Made by a program: the position numbers and the translations under genes
Notes under the pieces: generated by a model
The model's input: only the letters and a program-made list of their open reading frames with translations
Told to the model about the DNA's origin: nothing
Database searches by the model: none
In this document: positions 8,165 to 14,988 of the stretch, in pieces
Numbering within the stretch: position 1 is the stretch's first letter
Layout: the number at the start of each line of letters is the position of its first letter
Assembly: GCF_016106005.1 (NCBI RefSeq)
Contig: NZ_JACADR010000003.1
Coordinates: 20,087-84,086 of the forward strand
Length of the DNA stretch: 64,000 nt
Source of the DNA: Roseomonas rosulenta
GTDB lineage: Bacteria > Pseudomonadota > Alphaproteobacteria > Acetobacterales > Acetobacteraceae
Reading direction: 5' to 3'

Positions 8165-8478
8165 CCCTTCGCCCGGCGCCTGGGCGATGGCGCCTAGATC
8201 AATGCGGGCGCCACCGGCATGCTGGCCGATGACGGCACGGCGCGGGTCTGGTTCGCGGTGCTGACGCCCCTGACCAGCAACCTCCGGATCGAGATCCTGC
8301 CGCTCGACTACGACCATGCCGCGGCGGCCGGGGCGATGCGCGTGGCACAGTTGCCGCAGGGCTACGCCGCCGCACCCGGCAGCGGCATCTGGCTAAGCTG
8401 CGACGAGCTGCCCGAGGCCGAGCGTGCCCGGCGTGGCGTGCAACTCGCCCCCGTGAAACTCGGCTGGTCGCGCAGCGA
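8165..8478 (+). pseudogene. C-terminal stump of a calcineurin-like metallophosphoesterase
   Basis: The plus strand reads FARRLGDGA-stop-INAGATGMLADDGTARVWFAVLTP, then NLRIEILPLDYDHAAAAGAM, LPQGYAAAPGSGIWLS and CDELPEAERARRG. This resembles the end of YfcE-type metallophosphoesterases (recalled pattern LGDGRLIVNPGSVGMPANDGTPRVW, followed by a YD-AAA-AM tail). The catalytic N-terminal two-thirds are missing, an in-frame TAG interrupts the fragment, and the 3' end runs into the terminus of the convergent NrsF gene. It is a relic, not a working gene; family identity is moderately sure. Confidence 0.45.
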
Positions 8479-8482
8479 TTGG

Positions 8483-9136
8483 TCAGCCCACCGGGTGGCC
8501 GCTGCGCATGAGTCGCGGCCCGAGCACCCCGGCCAGCACTGTGACGACCAGCACGGACAGGCCATGCCACGCCAGCACCATCGCGGCTGCATCCAGGTAG
8601 TGAATGAAGCTGAGCCCGACACTGGCGAGCGCGGCTGCGGACAGTCCGCCCAGCGCCGCCACGGGGCTTGCACGCAGCCATGTGGCGTGGCGGGCGAGCC
8701 AGAGCATCGCAACGGTGAGCGGCACGCCGAGGCCGGCGATGAACACCAGGCAAGGCACGCTCATGCCGATCTGCAGCGCCTCCGGCCCCAGACGCGCCAT
8801 ATCCTGCAGGCAACCCCACCCCATCGTCGCGAACCAGGCGGCAGCGGCGGGAAGCGGCAGCAAGGCCCAGTTCCGGCTTCGCTCGGGCAGGGCGATTTGG
8901 AAGGCCGCGAAAGCAGCCAGCACCCCGGTGGCCAGGGCCGCGATAATTTGCGGCAGGTCGAAGCCCCCGGCGAGGCGCTCCGCAAGGTCATCCCGCAGGC
9001 CGAAAACCAGCACCGCTACGCCGATAACAGCCGCCACGATGCCGAGCCAGACTGCGGTGGCCCGTGCGGGGTGCGGCGCCGGCCGGACCGGGCGCAGGTC
9101 GGCGGCGAGGCGGTGGATCAGGTCTTCGCTGTGCAT
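8483..9136 (-). CDS. NrsF (DUF1109) family membrane anti-sigma factor
   Basis: A 217-residue protein with a short cytoplasmic N-terminus (MHSEDLIHRLAADLRPV) and six predicted membrane segments, the DUF1109/NrsF architecture. In Caulobacter, NrsF holds ECF sigma factor SigF at the membrane and releases it in response to chromate or cadmium. WGCLQDM (C109) and SVPCLVF (C129) contain cysteines. At the usual C-terminal HC-x-D position this protein instead has FIHYLDA, lacking the second conserved cysteine as I recall it. It lies 7 bases downstream of the ECF sigma gene, which is likely its partner. Confidence 0.85.
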   Translation of the reverse strand: MHSEDLIHRLAADLRPVRPAPHPARATAVWLGIVAAVIGVAVLVFGLRDDLAERLAGGFDLPQIIAALATGVLAAFAAFQIALPERSRNWALLPLPAAAAWFATMGWGCLQDMARLGPEALQIGMSVPCLVFIAGLGVPLTVAMLWLARHATWLRASPVAALGGLSAAALASVGLSFIHYLDAAAMVLAWHGLSVLVVTVLAGVLGPRLMRSGHPVG

Positions 9137-9143
9137 GGGCGTG

Positions 9144-9788
9144 TCACTCTTCCGTGCCGAAGCGTCGCCGTAAAGCATGCAGCGCGCGATGGGTGGCAAC
9201 CTTGAGCGCGCCCACGCTCATGCCCGAACGCTGGCTCGCATCCGCCAGGGTCAGGTCCTGGATCTTCGTCAGCCGGAGCGCGGTGCGCTGCGCTGGCGGC
9301 AGGTCCTCGATGGCCTGTCGCAGGTTTGCCGCGGCACGCCGCGCGTCCAGCTCGACCTCCGCGGCAGGCTCGCCCGAAGCGATCTCCCCCGCTGCGTCCA
9401 CCGGAAGCTGGCGCCGGACCCTGCGACCGCGTGAGCGAACACGGTCTAGCGCACGCCGCTCAGCGATGGCGACGAGCCAGGGACGGAAGGGACGTGCGGC
9501 GTTGTAGCTGTCCCGCGCCCGGTGAATCGTGAGCAGCGTGTCCTGCACGGCGTCTTCCGCCTCGGTCGCGTCACGCAGGCGCGCGCGGCATATGGCCCGC
9601 AGAAGCGGCAGGCACTCGCGGAGCAGCGCTTCATAGGCGCGCGCATCGCCGGCCTGCGCGGCCGCCATCATTCGCGACCAGCGCAGATCGCGCGCATCCC
9701 GCTCGGTGGCCGTGGCCGCCTTGCTGACTTCGCCCAGGGTCACGTTGAACGAACCCACTCGGCATGCTGGCACGCTGGCATGGGACAT
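9144..9788 (-). CDS. ECF-type RNA polymerase sigma factor (SigF-like)
   Basis: About 214 residues. The sigma-70 region 2 is YEALLRECLPLLRAICRARL, EAEDAVQDTLLTIHRARDSYNAARPFRPWLVAIAERRALDRVR. Region 4 is AIEDLPPAQRTALRLTKIQDLTLADASQRSGMSVGALKVATHRAL. The downstream NrsF gene makes it the SigF-type partner. The start is uncertain: ATG 9788 has an AAGGG upstream, but the conserved part begins near MMAAAQAGDARAYEALL, and the first 40 residues are unlike the family. It probably drives a small metal- or redox-stress regulon; no target promoter was identified. Confidence 0.85.
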   Translation of the reverse strand: MSHASVPACRVGSFNVTLGEVSKAATATERDARDLRWSRMMAAAQAGDARAYEALLRECLPLLRAICRARLRDATEAEDAVQDTLLTIHRARDSYNAARPFRPWLVAIAERRALDRVRSRGRRVRRQLPVDAAGEIASGEPAAEVELDARRAAANLRQAIEDLPPAQRTALRLTKIQDLTLADASQRSGMSVGALKVATHRALHALRRRFGTEE

Positions 9789-10040
9789 CCGGATGGAACC
9801 CTTCGAAGAATGGCCGGCGAGCATTCAGGCAGGGCGCGTCGCACAGCCCTCCATTCGCCTGAGCGGCCTTGGAGGTTACGCGGGGTTCACCCCTCGGCAC
9901 CCGGCTCGAAACGCTGCGGCTTCTGGACCACTCTCCATTCCGCATCGCCGGACTAAAGTGCACTCGGGGGGCGATATGAATTCCGTATTCTCCGCACGTA
10001 ATGGGCCGCCCCCCGGCGCGGCGGCGCAATCGGCCGTGGA

Positions 10041-10134
10041 TCAGGAGCGGTTCTTGAACCGCCAGCTGTCGTTGCCGGTCTCGATGATGGCGCAGGGATG
10101 CGTCAGGCGATCCAGCAGCGCGGTCGCTATCTTG
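10041..10134 (-). mobile_element. IS21-family istB 3' remnant
   Basis: The minus strand reads [17 protein letters not shown], then [13 protein letters not shown] and stop at 10041-10043. This is the characteristic end of IstB, the ATPase helper of IS21 elements (recalled family ending [21 protein letters not shown]). Nothing of the rest of istB or of istA remains. The remnant abuts a haloacid-dehalogenase tail on the opposite strand, so an insertion sequence probably entered that gene copy and was later largely deleted. Confidence 0.65.
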
Positions 10135-10203
10135 CCCGGCGCGCCGGGCCATGAGATCCGCAGCCTGGCGGAGCTACCGGCATTGCTTGCGCCGCCCGGC
10201 TAA
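10129..10203 (+). pseudogene. C-terminal tail of a second haloacid dehalogenase
   Basis: The frame reads [17 protein letters not shown] then ALLAPPG and stop. This matches the last 25 or so residues of the intact dehalogenase at 5837-6529 (LPGTPAHEIHSLAELPSLLAP). Only the tail survives, joined head-on to the istB remnant. The two copies differ at several codons, so the duplication is not recent. It has no start and no catalytic residues. Confidence 0.6.
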
Positions 10204-10266
10204 CCGACGAGGCACCTGCAACGAAGACCTGGTTGCGCCCGTCGCGCCGCCAGGGAGACCCAGCCG

Positions 10267-10950
10267 ATGCTTCGTCGCAACCTGCTCCTCGCCGCCCCCG
10301 CCGTGGCGAGCCACGCGCCACGCCGCGCCGCGGCGGCGCAGGTGCAACCTGTCCTGGTCGAGCTTTTCACCTCGCAATCCTGTTCCTCCTGCCCGCCAGC
10401 GGATGTCCTGCTGGGCGAGTTGGCCGGCCGGCCGGATGTGCTCGCGCTGTCCTATCACGTGACCTACTGGAACCGCCTCGGCTGGCGGGACCGCTTCTCC
10501 CTGCCGGAGGCGACCGAGCGGCAGCGCCGGTATGCCGCAACCCTTGGCCACAACCAGATCTACACGCCGCAGACGGTGATCCAGGGCCAGCGGGATGCGG
10601 TCGGCTCGAACCGCGCCGCGATCGCCGCCGCCATCCGCGCCGCGACACCCGGCCAGGTTCGCCTCTCGCTGCGGGAGGCAGGACCGGCCGTGTCGGTTGA
10701 TGCCGGCGCCGGCGAGGGCAGCGCGACCTTCTGGCTGATCGGCTATGACCGCCAGCATGTCACCCCTGTTGCAGGCGGGGAGAACCGTGGCCGCACGCTG
10801 ACGCACAGCCATGTCGTGCGCAGCCTGAGCCCGCTCGGCGAATGGCGTGGCCAGGCCATGGGCCTCACCGGCACGAGGCCTGCTGGCGAGCGCGTGGCGG
10901 TGCTGCTGCAGGCGCATTCCGGCGCCATCCTAGGCGTGACGACGCTGTGA
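10267..10950 (+). CDS. DUF1223 family thioredoxin-like secreted protein
   Basis: A 227-residue protein. After an N-terminal signal segment (MLRRNLLLAAPAVAS) comes LVELFTSQSCSSCPPADVLLGELA, the CSSC-containing opening of DUF1223, followed by YHVTYWNRLGWRDRFSLPEATERQRRYA, IYTPQTVIQGQ and a beta-rich C-terminus. The family has a thioredoxin fold but no established reaction. GGGAG lies upstream of ATG 10267. The last 80 or so bases of the gene are repeated, with divergence, at 12075-12167 beyond the TetR/SMR pair. A role in redox or secretion stress is only inferred. Confidence 0.88.
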   Translation: MLRRNLLLAAPAVASHAPRRAAAAQVQPVLVELFTSQSCSSCPPADVLLGELAGRPDVLALSYHVTYWNRLGWRDRFSLPEATERQRRYAATLGHNQIYTPQTVIQGQRDAVGSNRAAIAAAIRAATPGQVRLSLREAGPAVSVDAGAGEGSATFWLIGYDRQHVTPVAGGENRGRTLTHSHVVRSLSPLGEWRGQAMGLTGTRPAGERVAVLLQAHSGAILGVTTL

Positions 10951-11058
10951 CCTGGGCACCGGCGGGAGGGCGCACTCCGTGGCGGAGCGCGACGGGCACG
11001 GCTGAAGCCGCATGTCGTGCTGCATTGCATTCATGCACGGCGAGTCATAAAAGGCGAC

Positions 11059-11691
11059 ATGGCAATTCTCGAACGCACAGGGCAAGGCGGCGGACCTGGT
11101 CGCCCGCGCAGCTTTGACGAGACCCAGGCGCTCGATCGCGTCATGCACGTCTTCTGGGCGAAGGGCTACGAGCACACGAGCTATCCCGAGCTGGAGGCGG
11201 CCACTGGCCTGCACCGGCAAAGCCTGCGCTACGCATTCGGCGACAAGGCCGAACTCTTCCGGCGCGCAGTCGAGCACTATGCGCGCAGCCGGCTCGACAC
11301 GGTGGAGGCCCTGTTGCACCGGCCTGGCTCGGCGGCCGCAAACATCCGGGCTGTGTTCGATTTCTGGGCTCGCGATGCTCGTGCGAGCGGTCGCGGCTGC
11401 CTGATGGTCAATAGTCTCGCCGAGTTTGCCGACGCTCTCAGCGCGGTGGCGCCGGTGCTCGTGGCCGCGAACCGGCGCCTGCTAACTGCCTTCGCAGATG
11501 CCTTCCGCACCGCGCAGGCCGAGGGCGCGATACGTCCCGAACTCGACCCGGACATCCTCGCGGCGCAGGGGGTCGCATTGGGCGACGGCCTGATGCTGCA
11601 CGCACGCAATGGCGGGCTGCACGCCGAGCCAGGCGCCGTTCTTGAAGCCTTCCTGTCCATGGCCCGCGCTCCGCCAGGGCGTCGTCGCTAG
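11059..11691 (+). CDS. TetR/AcrR family regulator of the adjacent SMR exporter
   Basis: A 210-residue TetR protein: GRPRSFDETQALDRVMHVFWAKGYEHTSYPELEAATGLHRQSLRYAFGDKAELF is the DNA-binding domain, and SGRGCLMVNSLAEFA opens the ligand domain. ATG 11059 follows AAAAGGCG; an upstream ATG at 11017 is disfavoured. Its only close downstream partner is the SMR gene, so it probably regulates that exporter. The promoter region (about 11015-11037) holds loosely symmetric GTGC...GCAC sequence, too weak to call an operator. Confidence 0.9.
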   Translation: MAILERTGQGGGPGRPRSFDETQALDRVMHVFWAKGYEHTSYPELEAATGLHRQSLRYAFGDKAELFRRAVEHYARSRLDTVEALLHRPGSAAANIRAVFDFWARDARASGRGCLMVNSLAEFADALSAVAPVLVAANRRLLTAFADAFRTAQAEGAIRPELDPDILAAQGVALGDGLMLHARNGGLHAEPGAVLEAFLSMARAPPGRRR

Positions 11692-11745
11692 GCCGTAAGT
11701 GCGCTCAATTGATGACCGTTCATACACAATATAGGAGATCGCAAT

Positions 11746-12066
11746 TTGTCCGCCTGGTTCTACCTGACAGTCGCCGCCCTGTTTGAAGTGACCTTCGCGA
11801 TGAGCATGAAATACGCCGAAGGCTTCACACGGCTGGTCCCGACGCTCGTGACCGTCATTGCGGTCATCGGTGGCATCGGCTTCCTCACCCTCGCGATGCG
11901 TACGCTGCCCGTCTCGATCGCCTATCCGATCTGGACGGCGGTCGGCACGCTGGGAACGGTGGCCCTGGGCTACCTGTTTCTCGGCGAGGCGCTGACACCG
12001 CTGAAGATCGTCTCGGCGATCCTCATCGTCATCGGCGTCGCCGGGCTCAAGATCTCCGCCGGCTGA
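11746..12066 (+). CDS. Small multidrug resistance (SMR) family exporter, TTG start
   Basis: A 106-residue, four-helix protein. Glu14 in the first helix (AALFEVTFAMSMKYAEGFTRL) is the proton/substrate residue of SMR proteins; PVSIAYPIWTAVGTLGTVALGYLFLGEALTPLK covers helices 3-4. KYAEGFTRLVP resembles SugE/Gdx, while other positions fit EmrE, so quaternary-ammonium versus guanidinium specificity is open. The start is TTG at 11746 with AGGAGAT seven bases upstream. SMR pumps act as dimers; only one subunit is encoded here. Confidence 0.92.
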   Translation: MSAWFYLTVAALFEVTFAMSMKYAEGFTRLVPTLVTVIAVIGGIGFLTLAMRTLPVSIAYPIWTAVGTLGTVALGYLFLGEALTPLKIVSAILIVIGVAGLKISAG

Positions 12067-12068
12067 AC

Positions 12069-12167
12069 CTCCGCGTCATCGGCACGAGGCCCGCCCGGGA
12101 GCGCGCGGCGGTGCGCCTGCAGGCGCGTTCCGGCGTCATCCTCGGCGGGGCGACGCTGTGACCTGGG
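12069..12167 (+). repeat. Diverged repeat of the DUF1223 gene 3' end
   Basis: From about 12079 the sequence reads IGTRPARERAAVRLQARSG and VILGGATL then stop, followed by CCTGGG. This parallels the end of the DUF1223 gene at 10867-10956 (LTGTRPAGERVAVLLQAHSG, AILGVTTL, stop, CCTGGG). Identity is about 80% by eye. The TetR/SMR pair lies between the copies, so the two tails form a direct repeat around that cassette. It is a non-coding relic here. Confidence 0.7.
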
Positions 12168-12186
12168 TGAAGTTCCGATGCGGATT

Positions 12187-12888
12187 TCACAGTGGCAGGA
12201 AACGCGGCGCCTGAACCTCCGCCATCGCGACGCCGCCCAGGTCGTCGGTATCGGCCGACAGCGCCAGGTGCGTGGGGAGCGGTGCCAACTCGCCAAACGC
12301 TGCACGGTAGTCGGCAGCCGGATCGACCCTTTCGTCGTGCCAGCGGCCGAAGGGCGCCTCCGGCCCGCGCAGCACGATCAGCACGCCGTCCGGCGCGATG
12401 TGCGGGTTGGCGGTGACGGTGCCCGGCGGCGCTCGTCCGCCCCACACATAGGTGAGCACGCGCCCCGAGAAGGCGCCGCCTAGCAGCCCCGCGCGCAGCC
12501 CCCGACGGAGCACGGCGCCAAACCCGCCACCGCGCCCGGCACCGGCGAACAACAGATGCACGCTGGCCGGCCGGTCATCGGCGCCGATCGTCGCTGCATC
12601 GCTGGGCGCCGGCGCCGCGAGCACACGCCAGCGCCAGGCCAGGCGGTAGCCGCCGCCCGGGACCTCGTCCTGCCTGGTCGAGCGCAAGAGAAAGCCGACC
12701 GCGCTTTCGGCGGTCATGACGACCATCCCGTGCGGCCGCCCGATGAACCGCGCCGCGGCACGTCCTGGCACATCGAGGCAGCGCCAGCCCTCGGCCATCA
12801 GCGACGCGTCGGCACCTGCAGCCGGCCGGGCCGCCAGAGAGGGCAGGACCGTCAGGATCAGCGGCAGCGCGCGACGCGGCGTCGTCAT
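12187..12888 (-). CDS. DUF3047 family secreted protein
   Basis: A 233-residue protein. A signal peptide (MTTPRRALPLILTVLPSLAARPAAG) is followed by the DUF3047 core: YRLAWRWRVLAAP, the DDRPASVHLLFAG segment, and LTYVWGGRAPPGTV near the middle, with VDPAADYRAAFGELAP and LALSADTDDLGG near the end. The family has no known reaction. Its start overlaps the stop of the glycosyltransferase (ATGA), so it is the last gene of a three-gene minus-strand operon. Probable periplasmic location; function unknown. Confidence 0.88.
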   Translation of the reverse strand: MTTPRRALPLILTVLPSLAARPAAGADASLMAEGWRCLDVPGRAAARFIGRPHGMVVMTAESAVGFLLRSTRQDEVPGGGYRLAWRWRVLAAPAPSDAATIGADDRPASVHLLFAGAGRGGGFGAVLRRGLRAGLLGGAFSGRVLTYVWGGRAPPGTVTANPHIAPDGVLIVLRGPEAPFGRWHDERVDPAADYRAAFGELAPLPTHLALSADTDDLGGVAMAEVQAPRFLPL

Positions 12889-13577
12889 CGCGCGCGGTTC
12901 CGTGCGGAATCGTAAAGTTCGGCCAGGCGTTCCGGCGCGACACCCAGCGCATACAGCAGGTGCACACGCAGCCAGCCCGCGATGATCGCAACCCGCCCCC
13001 GCCCGGCAAACCGTCGCGACGAGGTGACCAGCGCCGGCGTCTCGATGCGCAAGGTGGGGCCCGCGCGTTCCATCCGACGGACCAGATCGAAATCCTCCAT
13101 CAGCGCGATCGGGCGGATGCCGCCGATCGCATCGAGGGCCGTGCGGCGGACGAAGATGCCGCTGTCGCCGTAATAGATGCCGTGCCGTCGCAAGCGGGCA
13201 TAGAAGCCCTCGAGCCAGCGGGAGAATCCCTCCGCCCCGTCGAACAGCAGGCTGAAATTGCCGCCCGGCGCTTCTGCCCGCCGAGCCAGCGCAGCCTCGA
13301 TCGCCACCAGCCCGCCAGGTGGGAAGGTGGTGTCGGCATGCAGCATCAGCAGCACGCTGCCCCGCGATGCCGCAATGCCGCGGGCCAATTGCCCGCCGCG
13401 CCCGGGCGGGCCGCAAACCCATCGCGCGCCAGCCGCGTCGGCTGCCGACCGGGTGCCATCCGTGCTGCCGCCGTCGCTGACGATGATCTCGCCAAGCGAG
13501 ACCTCGGCGCGCAGCTGCGCCAGCAGCGTCGGCAGGCATTGCGCCTCGTTCAGTGTCGGGATGATGACGGAAATCAC
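12885..13577 (-). CDS. GT2-type glycosyltransferase (TIGR04283-like)
   Basis: A 230-residue family 2 glycosyltransferase: ISVIIPTLNEAQCLPTLL, EIIVSDGGSTDGT (nucleotide-sugar site), VLLMLHADTTFP (DxD-equivalent HAD), then GDSGIFVRRTALDAIGGIRPIALMEDFDLVRRM (acceptor ED). The compact length and HADT..P / GDxGIFVRR motifs fit TIGR04283, annotated as rSAM/selenodomain-associated or arsenosugar-biosynthesis transferase. That name is based on genome context in other organisms. Here it sits divergent to a radical-SAM operon containing TVP38, DUF547 and FAD reductase genes, matching that association. The acceptor is unknown. Confidence 0.88.
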   Translation of the reverse strand: MISVIIPTLNEAQCLPTLLAQLRAEVSLGEIIVSDGGSTDGTRSAADAAGARWVCGPPGRGGQLARGIAASRGSVLLMLHADTTFPPGGLVAIEAALARRAEAPGGNFSLLFDGAEGFSRWLEGFYARLRRHGIYYGDSGIFVRRTALDAIGGIRPIALMEDFDLVRRMERAGPTLRIETPALVTSSRRFAGRGRVAIIAGWLRVHLLYALGVAPERLAELYDSARNRAR

Positions 13578-14383
13578 GCGCTAGCCTCGGCGAAGAGGCT
13601 GTCTTCCCCCGCTCCGATCAGACCCACCCGACGAAATCTGGCCTGAAGGCGGCGCCAACCCGTCTCAAGACGGGCCTCGGGAGCCGCACGAGCGAAGGCA
13701 AGGCCGTGATCCGCCGCGGCGGCGGCCGCACAATCGCGCCAAAGGCACCGCAATCGGCGATGGAGCTCAAGCCGCACCTCGATCTGCTGGGCCTGCAGGG
13801 CCGCCGCGTGCAGCAGCACGCGGCCGAGCGCGAGGTGCCGCCCTTCGTCGCGCGCCGATAATCGCGAAATCTGCTGCATGACCGGGCACGGGAAGTCGCG
13901 TGCCAATTCCTGCTGGATGGCCAGCGCCTCGCTTTCCAGCACCACATGCGTCGCCAGCACCAGACCCACGGCCGAACCCCGCCAATCCTGGATATGGCCC
14001 AAGGCCTGGACCAGCAGGGGGCGCGGTGGTGCGATGTCGCCTATGCGGGCGAGATAGCGCGCATAGGCTTCGACGTGCCGCGCCTCATCCGCGATCTGCG
14101 TCGCCATGGCCTGGCGAAACGGGCCTTCCGGCAGCAGCGGCAGCAGCGTCTCGCAGGCCGACTTGGCGACCTGTTCGCCGTGCAGGAACTGGCTGGTCAG
14201 GATCACATGGTTGCGGCGCGGCAGCCACCAGGGGCGTTGCGGTGGCACCTACCAATCAACGTCCCGCGTGGCCGACCACGCCTGTTCGGCCGCCTTGTCC
14301 ACCAGCACGCCGCAATATCTCGTCGCCTGACCGGAGCCAGCGAAGCCCTCCCCGGGCGGAGCTGCGGATTTGCATGGCTGCAT
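13574..14383 (-). pseudogene. Ferritin-like diiron protein split by an in-frame amber codon
   Basis: From ATG 14383 (GGGAG about 8 bases upstream) the frame runs through DKAAEQAWSATRDVDW to TAG at 14249-14251, then continues in the same frame as VPPQRPWWLPRRNHVIL and SQFLHGEQVAKSACETLLP to 13574. The second part has four metal-ligand motifs: HGEQ, DEARHVEAY, LESEALAI and DEGRHLALG. The W-A-x-DVDW segment is typical just upstream of the first helix, so the two parts look like one gene of about 269 codons. Restart at GTG 14248 could still give a 224-residue protein keeping all metal ligands. Confidence 0.6.
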
Positions 14384-14562
14384 GGTTGCGCTCCCAAGCC
14401 AATGGAACGCCTTCGGCATGGTAGCGCCCGAGGTTACGGCGCATCGCTCGGCGGTCCGCAGGAGCGCCGGCTTCAAGAGCGCCGGCGATGAGCTGCGGCG
14501 GTGGGGCCGCGTAACCTTCGTCGCCCGTCAAGCGATAGCAGAGTGACAGACCGGAGAGAGAC

Positions 14563-14985
14563 ATGACCCCGCCTGCCGATCGCCTGGCGCTGTCGCTGCT
14601 GTTGCTGCGTCTCTCCCTTGGAATTTTCTTCCTGCAGTGGGGCGTAGAGAAGTTCGTCGTACCCGGCACCACCACGGCGATCTTCCGCAACTTCTACGGT
14701 TTGGCGGTCGATGGCGTGCTGCCCTCGGTGCTCGGCGGCGCGCAGATCGCGCTGGCGTTGGCGTTCGTCGCCGGGGTGGTGCCGCGCGTCAGCTACGGCC
14801 TCGTGACGCTGCTGCACTTCGTGACCGTCATCGTCACCATCCCGCGGCTGATCTCGCCGTGGAATCCGGTGAGCAACCACTTCTTCATCGCCGGCGTGCC
14901 GGTACTGGCCGCCTTCGTCACGCTCTACCTGCTGCGCGACAGCGATCGCTGGACCTTGCCGCGAATGTTGCGGCAGCAGGCCTGA
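14563..14985 (+). CDS. DoxX-like four-helix membrane protein
   Basis: A 140-residue membrane protein: LALSLLLLRLSLGIFFLQWGVEKFVVP is the DoxX-type first helix, followed by SVLGGAQIALALAFVAGVVPRVSYGLV and two more hydrophobic segments. DoxX-family proteins accompany redox enzymes and quinone or sulfur metabolism, without a common reaction. GGAGAGAGAC precedes ATG 14563. It opens the long plus-strand operon and is 3 bases from the FAD reductase gene, suggesting a membrane electron-transfer or anchoring role. Confidence 0.82.
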   Translation: MTPPADRLALSLLLLRLSLGIFFLQWGVEKFVVPGTTTAIFRNFYGLAVDGVLPSVLGGAQIALALAFVAGVVPRVSYGLVTLLHFVTVIVTIPRLISPWNPVSNHFFIAGVPVLAAFVTLYLLRDSDRWTLPRMLRQQA

Positions 14986-14988
14986 GCC

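Larger units (their letters stand above)
9789..10266. other. Gene-free scar region
   Basis: Between the sigma-factor start and the DUF1223 gene I see only the istB remnant, the dehalogenase tail, and flanking sequence likely from an IS21 end (9890-10040) without a clear terminal repeat. No intact gene, tRNA or convincing promoter was recognised. Confidence 0.55.

Noticed and set aside
11692..11745. Guanidine riboswitch ahead of the SMR gene
   Set aside because: The gap is only 54 bases, with no recognisable conserved riboswitch core; a TetR gene upstream explains regulation.
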